A stretch of DNA of 64,000 nt from CAZUAQ01 sp964618455 (lineage in GTDB: Bacteria > Planctomycetota > Phycisphaerae > UBA1845 > PWPN01), in assembly GCA_964618455.1 (NCBI GenBank), contig CAZUAQ010000025.1:1-64000 (forward strand), written 5' to 3'. Position numbers and translations under genes: made by a program. The stretch's first letter is position 1, and every line of letters begins with the position of its first letter. A model generated the notes under the pieces. The model did no database searches, was not told the DNA's origin, and saw only the letters and a program-made list of their open reading frames with translations. Of the stretch, positions 27,915 to 37,300 are shown piece by piece.

Positions 27915-29030
27915 ATGGGTAAAGCGGCGAGATCCAAATCGGCCCGTGTCACGTTGGGACAGGTGGCGCATTTGGCGGGCGTGTCGACGACTGCCGTCTC
28001 CGTGATTCTCTCCGGGCGTCCCTCGGGGCTGAAGCAGTTTCATCCGGACACCATCGATCGGGTGCGTCGGAGTGCTGATAAACTCGGTTATCGCGCCAAC
28101 TTGTTCGCCTCAAGCATCGCCACGCGCGATTCCACCTTCTTCGCCCTCGTCATTGAGGATCTGGCGGAGACGAAACTGGATCAGTGGCACCTGTGGGCCT
28201 TCGAAGGTGAATTGTTGAGCGGCATCATCAGTTCTGCGGCCGCGGCAGGGCTGTACCCCGTGATCGCCACCGATTCCTCGAGCCATGAAAACAGCAGCAC
28301 GAAACCCATTGAGGATCTGATCGCCGGAGGCGTGATGGGCACGATCGTGCGCACCCCCAATGCGGAACTGGAGAAACACCTCCGCTTCAGGATCAAGCAG
28401 GGCCATCCCGTTATCGTCGTCTTTCCTTCCCGATCATCGCGTTGGAAGAGCAACGTCATCGACTTGGATAATCACAGAGTCGGGGAAAAGGCCGCCGAGT
28501 TGCTTCACGAACGCGGCTGCCGCCGTTGCGCCATCGCTCACTACAAGAAGCGCAGCGAACCGCATCGTCATCGATGCGAGGGCTTCGAATCAACATGCGA
28601 GCGACTCGGTATGGCTTTCGAGCGTATCGTTCTTCCGCTGGAGATCGACGACGTCGGCATCGGTGAGTGGGTGGAACGCCGTCTAAAACGAATGAACGTT
28701 GAGGGATTCTTCGGTATCGATTCGATTGCGAGCATCGGAATGGTCATGGGGTGTCTGCGCGCGGATATCCGACTCGGCGACCGAGCGTTTCTGGTGGGTT
28801 GCGATACCTCGCTGTGGCAGAGTTCGATGCTTCCCCGCATCACGTCGATCGATCTCTCGTGGAAGGAGGTCGGCATCCTGGCGACGGAACGCCTCACCGT
28901 GCTGGCCGCGCACCGCGAAGCCGAATTTGAGAGCATTCTGCTTCCTCCTGCCATTAAATATGCCGAAACGTGCCCCGGTCCGTGTCAAACGCAGGGCGAG
29001 GACGACGAAGCGACTGCTCCGAAAACCTGA
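27915..29030 (+). CDS. LacI-family transcription regulator
   Basis: The protein has 371 residues. Residues about 10-60 form the LacI helix-turn-helix and hinge helix (VTLGQVAHLAGVSTTAVSVI followed by the RVRRSADKLGYRAN segment), then comes a periplasmic-binding-type ligand domain (GVMGTIVRTPN, VIDLDNHRVGEKAAELL, GFFGIDSIASIGMVMGCL). LacI regulators of this form usually respond to a sugar and repress catabolic genes. The genes on both sides are polysaccharide-related, and three candidate operators with CTTAA/TTAAG arms lie close by. The tail after about residue 350 is short and acidic. Confidence 0.9.
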   Translation: MGKAARSKSARVTLGQVAHLAGVSTTAVSVILSGRPSGLKQFHPDTIDRVRRSADKLGYRANLFASSIATRDSTFFALVIEDLAETKLDQWHLWAFEGELLSGIISSAAAAGLYPVIATDSSSHENSSTKPIEDLIAGGVMGTIVRTPNAELEKHLRFRIKQGHPVIVVFPSRSSRWKSNVIDLDNHRVGEKAAELLHERGCRRCAIAHYKKRSEPHRHRCEGFESTCERLGMAFERIVLPLEIDDVGIGEWVERRLKRMNVEGFFGIDSIASIGMVMGCLRADIRLGDRAFLVGCDTSLWQSSMLPRITSIDLSWKEVGILATERLTVLAAHREAEFESILLPPAIKYAETCPGPCQTQGEDDEATAPKT

Positions 29031-29200
29031 GTGCCGGACATGCGTTGTCGCCAACCCCGGCCGGCTCACTCCCCCATCGATTCGTAAGTCTCATTTTGGG
29101 GACACTTTAGGGCTCTGCTCGCATCGGTTTTCCTCAGCCACTAATTCTCCAAATCCGTCGGGATTTTGCTTGACGGCGAAAGGCAAGACAGCCACAATGT

Positions 29201-29216
29201 ACTTAACCCTTTAAGT
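29201..29216. promoter_or_regulatory. Candidate LacI operator 3
   Basis: ACTTAACCCTTTAAGT has six-base perfect inverted arms around a four-base centre. It lies 190 bases before the PEP-CTERM gene at 29406, in a 375-base gap after the LacI gene that is otherwise empty. It is the most symmetric of the three sites. Confidence 0.5.
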
Positions 29217-29405
29217 AGAGGGTTTCTTGTTTTTCCGGTTCATGTCTCTGAGCGGAGTGAGAAATCGTATTGTTCGCGGACAAGCCGTCCGGTCGCTCAT
29301 ACCTGTAGAACGAACGCGTGTTTCGCCGGCGTGCGGAAGAGCGTTTGTAGCGAATCCGTGGCGGTCGCTCATGTGGGTCCGCGAACTGAATCACAGAGGA
29401 GGGTC

Positions 29406-30155
29406 ATGTCGATGTGTCGTTTCACGACGATAAAACTATCGCTCGTCGGTGTATGTGTTCTGATGGGAGCGGGGCAGGCCTCCGCTTTGATTCAGGATGG
29501 TGGTTTTGAAGATCCACTGCTGGCCAATCCCGCATCCGGTACACCCTGGACCCACTGGGTCGATGTACCAGGTGATGGTGGCGCACGTTCGCAGGGGTTC
29601 TTCGGAGGTGAATTCGCATTCTCCCGTCCACCGACTGAAGGGGTACAGGATCTGGGATGGGTTTCGGGCTTTGACCAGACTCGGGACAATGCCAGGGTAT
29701 ATCAACAGTTCAGCCAGCCAGCCAATACCGAACTGTCGATCTCAGGTGATTTCCTCGCCTACGCCGGTTGGGGCAACTGGCCTGAACTGGCGGGCGGGCA
29801 GTTCGATACGGAGATCGGCCTCTATTACGATCGGCTGGGTCGAACGGACATACTTCCATTGCTCGATCCCATCACGTTCCAGCCTCAGGATCCCGATCTT
29901 TTCCGTGTGGGCCTGGTCAACAACGGCCAGTCACATACTGAGGCCACGGCTGGCGGAGATGGCTGGATCAGCATTGCCGGCACCTTCAATTCCGGAAATG
30001 CCAGCCCCACAGGTGCCATCATCGTCATCAACCGACACAAGTTCGGTTTCTTCAACGGGACCTTCGCCGACAACATTGTCGTGACGCCCGAACCGGCGAC
30101 GATAATGCTTCTGGCAGTCGGTGCCGGCATGTTGCTGCGGCGGAAACGCGCGTAA
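29406..30155 (+). CDS. PEP-CTERM secreted protein
   Basis: From the ATG at 29406 (GGAGGG just upstream) it has 249 residues. A signal peptide (KLSLVGVCVLMGAGQASA) is followed by a beta-sandwich domain starting IQDGGFEDP, with HWVDVPGDGG, of the carbohydrate-binding or PEP-CTERM-associated type. The C-terminus is VTPEPATIMLLAVGAGMLLR and RKRA, the exosortase sorting signal. It follows the LacI gene with a candidate operator between them. It may bind polysaccharide on the surface; this is inferred. Confidence 0.8.
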   Translation: MSMCRFTTIKLSLVGVCVLMGAGQASALIQDGGFEDPLLANPASGTPWTHWVDVPGDGGARSQGFFGGEFAFSRPPTEGVQDLGWVSGFDQTRDNARVYQQFSQPANTELSISGDFLAYAGWGNWPELAGGQFDTEIGLYYDRLGRTDILPLLDPITFQPQDPDLFRVGLVNNGQSHTEATAGGDGWISIAGTFNSGNASPTGAIIVINRHKFGFFNGTFADNIVVTPEPATIMLLAVGAGMLLRRKRA

Positions 30156-30182
30156 CGAAAAGGGGACGCATCCGGGCGGTGC

Positions 30183-30214
30183 ACGGACCTGCGCAAGCGA
30201 GCGTGCGGGTCCGT
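30183..30214 (+). terminator. Hairpin after PEP-CTERM gene
   Basis: ACGGACCTGCGC (30183-30194) pairs with GTGCGGGTCCGT (30203-30214): 12 pairs with two G-U, loop of eight. It lies 28 bases after the PEP-CTERM stop. No T-run follows, as with the hairpin at 3524. Confidence 0.45.
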
Positions 30215-30375
30215 CTCCCCGGCGGGCACGTCTACTCGCCCTTGTGTTTCGACGTTAACGGCTTCTCGTGACAAGATCTCTCGACTTCGCACGTCGACCC
30301 CGTCGAGCGTTTAGTGGGTCGTCGGCAGGATGGGTACGCATAGTGTGTGACGATCACACGACAGGAGGAATCAGC

Positions 30376-32880
30376 ATGCGACGCGCGGTCTGCTGCATCA
30401 CGGCCATTCTCGGCGTCTGTCCGGTGCTCTTAGGGCAGGAACTCTTGACCAACCCCAGCTTTGATCTCCCAAGCACCGCAGCGTGTGTGGAAGACAGCGG
30501 CACGTTGCTCATCAACTGGCTTCCCTTGAGCCGACGAAATGGGGATTTCTTTTCCCCGGCTTGCCCGCGCGACCCCGGCGGCGACAATGACGATGTTCAT
30601 GGCAGCATTCAGGCGTGGGGCAACGGCTCCTCCAGTTTCCGTCAGACGGTCAGCGGATTGGATTCAGGCAAGACCTATCAGCTGACCGGTCTCGTCTACC
30701 TCGGGAAGATGGGCGCTGACGGCGAACTCAGTGTCAACATTCAACTCCAGGACGGCTCACTCGGCAGTCCTGCTGTGGATCAGGCGTCGCTCGGAATCGA
30801 TTATCATGGAACGCCCGGGAGTTGGATACCATTCTGTCTCCAGGGTTCACCGAGTGGATCGTCGCTTACCGTGTTCGTCGAAGGCACCCACAACGGGTTA
30901 TTCGGATGGGCCCTCCATGTGGACGACTTTTCTCTCACCGAGACGACCAATACCGACAAGGTGAGTTTGACGGCGATCACGCCTTCCTTCGGCGAGAAAG
31001 GGCTGGCGTCGGTGCCCTTCAGTATCGAGGGCAGTGGCTTCACCCTCGGCACGAATAGCGTCGATGCAGTGACATTAATCCGACCGGGCGAAGCCGATAT
31101 TCCGGCTACCGGATTGACGGTCAATGCCACAACCGTCAACGGCGTATTCGATCTCTCCTCGGCCGTCATGGGACGCTACAGCGTTCGCGTCACCTTCAGC
31201 AACGCACCCTGCTCGGAGTTGATCCTTCCCGGCGCGTACGTGGTGGCAAATCCCGTGCTCGCCAACGGAAGCTTTGAACTTCCTAATGCCCCGGCTGTGA
31301 ACTGCGGCAACATTACCCCACTTTCCGGTTTTCCCGATGATTGGCTAGCCGCCGCCATCGCGACCTGGGACAATGAAGTCAATCCCGTCAACACACTCTT
31401 CCGGGATTCCGATCAGTTCCCTGCCGCATGTCCTCCGATTAACGGTGATCATTACGCCAGTTCGGAATCGACGCCGGCCGATCCGGGGGCCAAGCCTGAA
31501 GCCGTCAATTATCAGATCGTCAGAGTCGACAATACGAAGAGCTACCTGGCCACGGGATACTTCGCGGGCAGCGGTAAACACACGACGACGCTGGATCTGC
31601 TCGATGGAGATGATTCCGATGTCGGCGCGGGGGGTGTCCCCGACGCAGCGGGGGTTGCCCATCAGGACACAGATAGCGATCCCGACTATGACTGGACTTT
31701 CGCATTCGCCGAACTTCAGCCCTCCGGAGATCTCATGACTGTGCGATGGCGCGTCACCACGGGCGATGCCGGCCCGCACGTCTCCAACGCCGACCAGATT
31801 ACGCTGACCCCGTGCGAAGGACCTGAAGCCACACCGACTTCCATTTCCGTCACCCAGGCCACCAATGATCAGTTGCTTACCGGGGTCACCATCACCGGAA
31901 CCGGATTCTCCCTCGGCGGCCCCCCTCTGCCCGTCCTCGTTCTGCCGGGGCAGACGGGGAGATCCATCGTAGGCTTCAACGTCAGTGTCGTGAACGATTC
32001 TACGATGACGTGTGATTTCGATATCATCGATGCCGATAGCGGGGAGTACGACCTGGTCATTCTCAAGGACGGATGCACCGGCGGATTGTCATCGGCGCTC
32101 TCCATCATCGCCGCCAACTTCGTGAACGGCGGTTTCGAACTTCCCGATCCTGGACCGGGTGCGCCGCCGATTTGCGGAGCACCGCCGTTGTTCGGGATTC
32201 CCGAGGGCTGGTCCGCCGTGCTCATACCATCGGGAGGCATCGCGCCGGGATTTGATCGCGATCACGATGTTTTCATCCCTGCGACATGCCCTTCTCCCGC
32301 CGGTGGCCACTTCGCATCCCTGACATGGGATCGCGGCGGTGACATCATCGCATACCAAACCATCGCCGCCGTTCCCGATGCAGAATACACCTTCGGGGGA
32401 TGGTTCGCGGGTGGCGGTGCGGGTGATGTTGTCCTCGAATTGAGAGACGGTAATCTCGATGGCACGCTGATCACGTCCGAAATCGTACACGAGAGTGTCG
32501 GAACCGGAGCCTATGATTGGAAGCAAGGCCAGGTGGTTGGGCAGGCACTGAGCGACGTCATTACCGTTGTGTGGAAGCTGCAGGCCTCCGGGTTTGGCTT
32601 GCATGCGTCGCATGCGGATGGCTTAACCGTCCTCTTTGAAGAATCAGAATGTGGCGATCTGTTTGCCGATACGGACAAGGACGAGGATGTCGATCAGGCC
32701 GATTTTGCGCTTTGGCAACTTTGCTATACCGGCAGTCAAACCGGTGTTCCGGCTGTCCCTTCGTATTGCATATGCTTTGATCGCAACGAGGACGATCGGA
32801 TCGACCAAACGGACCTGACCGAATTCATCAACTGTGCCACGGGGCCATCCATCCCTGCTAGCATCGAGTGCGATGACTGA
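30376..32880 (+). CDS. Large secreted multi-domain protein with dockerin-like tail
   Basis: The ATG at 30376 follows AGGAGG by eight bases; the protein has about 834 residues. A signal peptide (AVCCITAILGVCPVLLG) precedes three copies of a module that starts N..FELP/NPSFDLP and resembles DUF642 or carbohydrate-binding beta-sandwiches; IPT-like segments (AITPSFGEKGLASVPFSIEG, VTQATNDQLLTGVTITGTG) separate them. The end has two calcium loops (DTDKDEDVDQADF, DRNEDDRIDQTDL) with cysteines and IPASIECDD. No catalytic motif is seen; it is probably a cell-surface binding or structural protein of the polysaccharide locus. Confidence 0.75.
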   Translation: MRRAVCCITAILGVCPVLLGQELLTNPSFDLPSTAACVEDSGTLLINWLPLSRRNGDFFSPACPRDPGGDNDDVHGSIQAWGNGSSSFRQTVSGLDSGKTYQLTGLVYLGKMGADGELSVNIQLQDGSLGSPAVDQASLGIDYHGTPGSWIPFCLQGSPSGSSLTVFVEGTHNGLFGWALHVDDFSLTETTNTDKVSLTAITPSFGEKGLASVPFSIEGSGFTLGTNSVDAVTLIRPGEADIPATGLTVNATTVNGVFDLSSAVMGRYSVRVTFSNAPCSELILPGAYVVANPVLANGSFELPNAPAVNCGNITPLSGFPDDWLAAAIATWDNEVNPVNTLFRDSDQFPAACPPINGDHYASSESTPADPGAKPEAVNYQIVRVDNTKSYLATGYFAGSGKHTTTLDLLDGDDSDVGAGGVPDAAGVAHQDTDSDPDYDWTFAFAELQPSGDLMTVRWRVTTGDAGPHVSNADQITLTPCEGPEATPTSISVTQATNDQLLTGVTITGTGFSLGGPPLPVLVLPGQTGRSIVGFNVSVVNDSTMTCDFDIIDADSGEYDLVILKDGCTGGLSSALSIIAANFVNGGFELPDPGPGAPPICGAPPLFGIPEGWSAVLIPSGGIAPGFDRDHDVFIPATCPSPAGGHFASLTWDRGGDIIAYQTIAAVPDAEYTFGGWFAGGGAGDVVLELRDGNLDGTLITSEIVHESVGTGAYDWKQGQVVGQALSDVITVVWKLQASGFGLHASHADGLTVLFEESECGDLFADTDKDEDVDQADFALWQLCYTGSQTGVPAVPSYCICFDRNEDDRIDQTDLTEFINCATGPSIPASIECDD

Positions 32881-33096
32881 AGGCCGCAGTGGTTTCGGAT
32901 CATCAGCACACCACAAACTGACATGGGCGAGTCTTGTTCCGTTGGTTTACCCCTGGTACCGGAGGTCCCGGATCCAGGTGTGTTGAGATTCCAGCTCGAA
33001 GCTTGCTTTACGAACTGGCGAGCCTGCATATGGAACCAGCATGATCAACGATGTCGTCAGTAATCGCGAGCGGAGTAACACAGCTATTGATGTGCT

Positions 33097-33550
33097 TCGC
33101 TACGCATGGAGACGATGCCACGACAGATTGCCAGATTGCCACGAGCATCGCTATCACACCATAGCCTAAAGGCGATCTTGCCGATACCGGCGGGCAATCC
33201 GAATGTCCGCAGGATGATGCGGTAAGCCGCTTTGGCACCGCTCAGGCCGTTGACGGCAAGGAGTATGCCCCATCGCCGCTCGGCGAGACCATCGCTCTCG
33301 AGATTGGACGCCGCAAGTACGACCGGGAACACCAGACCGATCACGAATACCGCAGGGTCCAGCGTGAACAACATCAGGACACTACGCTTCAACAGGAACA
33401 GTAGCAGTCTCGTCGCCGGCTGGACGCCTTAGGCCTCAATCGTCACGGCCATGAACAACGCCGACGTGAGCACAATGATGACAGCAAACGCTGTAGGCAT
33501 AATCGCCAGTGCCACACATCTGTCGGGGCACCAACGAAGCAATCCCGGTT
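33097..33550 (-). pseudogene. Fragment of a membrane-fused spermidine-synthase-like gene
   Basis: Read on the minus strand, this aligns with bases about 5508-5961 of the intact gene at 4630-7242 over nearly its whole length (for example TTGCTTCGTTGGTGCCCCGA and CTCCTTGCCGTCAACGGCCTG-like stretches). It contains a TAA in frame near 33431 (where the intact gene has ACC GGA), a nine-base deletion and later frame changes. Only the middle membrane segment is left (FVIGLVFPVVLAAS, RRWGILLAVNGLSG). It is the remains of a duplicate or of a transferred relative. Confidence 0.85.
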
Positions 33551-33695
33551 CGACTGATTACTGTTCTAATTCCTGTCTTGGCGTTTTCTCGACTGACCTG
33601 CAATTGACCAGGATGTGACGATCTCGACTTGCGCTTGCGGGCGCGATGAAGTTACAACCCTCGTCCCGCAAATTCGTGCGACGCTACCCACCGTA

Positions 33696-33770
33696 AAGCC
33701 CTCATCAGCGGTGTCACAATCTTGACCGAGGTGGAAGCCGATACCGAAGGGGATACCGTACCCCCGAATG
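33696..33770. repeat. Dispersed repeat, copy B
   Basis: The first 52 bases match 18001-18052 with two mismatches. It lies about 150 bases from the decayed gene fragment and 130 bases from the tRNA-Gly 3' half. The minus-strand reading is open here (IPFGIGFHLGQDCDTADEGF), suggesting a former coding sequence. Confidence 0.7.
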
Positions 33771-33897
33771 AGGGTACAACCCCCACAGAATGCGAAAAAA
33801 CGCGGTTGCAGGCGACACCTTGCGAATCTCATCAGATCGCGCTAAACTGCTGAGAATCGGAGGGTTTGTGAGCATTTCTGCGAGCCGTCAGAAGCGA

Positions 33898-33941
33898 TTC
33901 CCAAGCTGGACGTCGTGGGTTCGAATCCCATCGCCCGCTAT
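33898..33941 (+). repeat. tRNA-Gly(CCC) 3' half, att-like direct repeat 1
   Basis: The sequence begins TTCCCAAGCTGG (anticodon loop with CCC and the 3' side of the anticodon stem), continues with the T arm GTGGGTTCGAATCCCAT and ends with the acceptor strand CGCCCGC-T. The 5' half of a tRNA is absent, so it is not a functional gene. The identical 44 bases recur at 40245-40288. A break exactly at the anticodon loop is the usual crossover place of tRNA-targeting tyrosine recombinases. Confidence 0.85.
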
Positions 33942-34399
33942 CTTCCTTTACATCAAGCACTTACAGTATACTTCTAAAAGAATGCACTGGGCATCCAAGA
34001 TGCGAAATCGTCGATTCTGCACCAAAAACCGCGGTGCACGACTGCCAGCTACGCAAACGGGCAGTCGTGGATCAGCCTGTCAGAAACGCTGCAACAACTC
34101 GTTTCCAACAAGGAGTTTACGCAGTAAGAAATACTGAGAGCAGGACGAGTTGGTCAAAAGTTGGTCAATCGGTTTCACTCGCATAGAGGTTTCTGGCGGC
34201 TTGGGGGAGGAGGCATAATGTCAGCCAGGCTGGTCGACACTATGAAGCAACTTGGGCAAAACGGATCGCAGGTACTTGATGCGTCTCGCATGACAGCAGC
34301 GAAGCGTGCTCGGGCCAGCAACGAGCTGGCCTCATGTTGGCTAGTCGCGTGGCGTAGGCGCCAAACTGACCCACACTCCCCGACTGGCTCTATGGGGCG

Positions 34400-37300
34400 T
34401 CAGTCGGCGCAGGCCGGATCGCCAGGGTTGTTCGCGCCACTGATACAGCGCTGGACCACAGCGAAGTCAGATTGATCACCGTCGCCGTCGTTGTCGAAGT
34501 CTTTGTCCTCGCAGCCGCCCGCTACAAGTACGGCCGGGCCCGAGGCGCAAGCCTCGAAGGCGTCGACATCATCCTTGTCCACGTCGCCGTCATTGTCGAA
34601 GTCGGCTGGAATCGCGGGCGGACAGCCATCGGCGTCCACCGTTGCGCCGGGGATCGTGCTCGGGCAAAGATCGCAACCGTCGGGAATGCCATCGGTGTCC
34701 GCGTCCAGCGTGTCGTCGAAGCCGGGGCAGGCGTCGCAACCGTCGGGAATGCCATCGTTGTCAGCATCGAGGTTGTCATCGAAGCCAGGACAGATGTCGC
34801 ACACGTCGCCGACGCCGTCACCCAGACCGATGGTGGCGACGTTAGCGATCTCCGTGTCGCTCAGGTCTGTGCTGAAGATCGTGACCTCGTCGATCGAGCC
34901 GGCAAAATAATAGCTGCCCACATTGCCCCGTTCACCGAAGTACAGGTCTGAGTTGTTGGCGGTCGTATTGACCGTGCTATCAACCACGGCGTCCTCTTCG
35001 ATGCCGTCGATGTAGAGACGGAGCATCCCGCCCGCGTCGCGGACGAAGGCCACGTGGTGCCATCGGCCGTCGTTCACCCGCGCCTGCGACAGCACGCCCG
35101 AACCGTTCGAGCCGTCGTACCGCGCCGCGAAAATCCGGCCTTCATTGGCGTGAGTCTCGTTGAAGATCCGGATCACGAAGGGGTAACCCCCTTGGGTGTC
35201 CCATTTCTCGATGATCATGTTGTCGGTCACGGAGAGATCTGCCTGCTGGGACGGCGCCTGGATCCACGCGGTGACGGTGAAGGTGTCGGCCGTGTCGAAG
35301 TTGAAGTCGGCGCTGTTGGGAACAACCGCGGAATCGGTGGTCCCATTCAGCGAGATGCCGGTTCCGTAGCGGCCCGGCGCCCAGAAGTCTCCGCTCAAAG
35401 TGGCGTCGTTGGCACCGACGGTGTCCTGAGCGGTGGCGCCGGCGCCCTCTTCGAAGCGCCAGGCCGCGACCGGAGAGAGGGCCGGGTTGGGCCCTTCGCT
35501 GTCGAGTTGGTCCGCATTTGCATCGTCCGCGCAGTTGTCGCAGCCGTCCGGGGCGCCGTCGCCGTCGGTGTCCAGGTAGTCGTCGAAACCCGGGCAGGCG
35601 TCCACGTCATCGCAAACGTTGTCGGCATCGGTATCACCGGCTGCATCGTCGCCGAGACACTTGTCGCAGCCTGTGCGGACCCCATCGTTATCCGGATCAA
35701 CATCCTCGATATGGCTGACGGTTGAGCTGAAGAGGACCGTGCACCCCGGACCGCAGCCGAAACCCGCATTCTGAAGCGTGATGGTGATCGCACCGTCTGT
35801 CTGCAAATAGTAGTTCCAATCCGCTGCGCTGATCGGCACAAACCGGACCTGGGGACCTACACAGCCACCGTTTCCGATATACTCGTTGAACAGTTTAGTC
35901 ACGTAGTTATTGTTGACGAAGACATCGATCCCGGATCCGTTATTGCCGATCCAGCCCTGACCGGTCACCTCCAGAGCTACGTCACTCAAGGTAGCCACCG
36001 CATCGGGAACGACCCAGTCCTTTGTCGTCGGGGTGCAGCCGAAACCGGGTGATGTTGCTTCGAACACCGGTTCTGGTTCGCAGTCGTCCGGAACGTCGTT
36101 ACCGTCGCAATCCTGATTGGGGATCAGATTGCCCGCAGGAATGACCTCGTCCGACTGGCCTGGAGGGGTCCAGCGCAACTGCGCCACGGCACCGCCGGTC
36201 GCCTCGTAATACTCAAAGGTGATGGGATACTCGGTATACGCTCCCAGACTGATGACGCCCGATTCATCTTGCGGAGCATGATCGGTCCAGTCATCAATCA
36301 GGAGTTGACCATCCACCCACAGACGCGCGCCGTCGTCGGTACGTGTCGTGAACGTGTAATCCCCGGCCGCCTCGGTGCGGACGTACCCCGTCCAACGCAC
36401 AGAGAAGTTGTCGGTGCCCACGCTGTAGGACGGTCTGCCTACACCCCAGTCGAAGTCGATCCCAGCATCAATCCACACGGCGGGCGATCCGGAGAGATTG
36501 TTCGATGGATAGTAGGAGCCAATAAGCCCGTTCACGTTCATTTCATCGCAGTCCGAGGCACCATTGCCGTTGCAATCAATGCTATTGTCCAAGCCGGGGC
36601 AGAGATCGCACGCATCGCCGACGCCGTCACCATCGGCATCAACAGTATCATCAAAGCCTGGACAGGTGTCAGTTTCGTTGGGTATACCGTCTCCGTCATA
36701 GTCCGAGTTGTATTCGAATGCTCCCATATCGAGATACTTCACAGCACCAACCCCAAGGTTCAGAAAGCTCGGGTGATCGAAGGTTCGCGACAATCCGCTC
36801 AGGTCCACGCTGCCGCCACCGTTCGCAACGTAGGTGTCATAGTCAGCCGCATCGATACCCCAAGAAAAGGTATCCAGGCGATAATCACCACCCGCCGCAT
36901 ACAAGAAAGTCGGGACATTAGAGATGTTCGTGCCTGTCCCACCGGGGAAGAGGCAGTAGCTCGCCGTTGCACCGCCGCCGAGGACGCTGATCGTGTTGGA
37001 TCCGTCGAAGATGCAGTTGGTCGCTGCGGCATTGTTGTACACGGCAATTTCGTCGGTGTTGCGCCCAAATGTGCAGTTAACAAGTGAGGTAGCTCCGCTG
37101 CCTTCGACAGTGCTCGCAGCGCCATTGTTGCCTGCGAACAGGCAATTGATGAAGATCCCGTTCACTCCGCCGAAAGCGCTGGCGTCACTGGCTCCAAAGT
37201 TGTCGATGAACCGGCACTCCTCGAAAAGTGCCGTTCCGCTACCGGTGCTGCCAACCGCCGAGTGTGGCGAAGCGCCTGCGCCGTCGTGTTCACGAAAATC

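Larger units (their letters stand above)
32881..34399. other. Gene-poor stretch with remnants
   Basis: No intact gene is seen over about 1.5 kb. The stretch holds a decayed fragment of the spermidine-synthase-like gene, the second copy of a dispersed repeat and a tRNA-Gly 3' half, each listed separately. Short open frames here look incidental. Confidence 0.6.

Noticed and set aside
33898..33941. Functional tRNA gene
   Set aside because: Only the half from the anticodon loop to the acceptor end is present; no 5' half precedes it.
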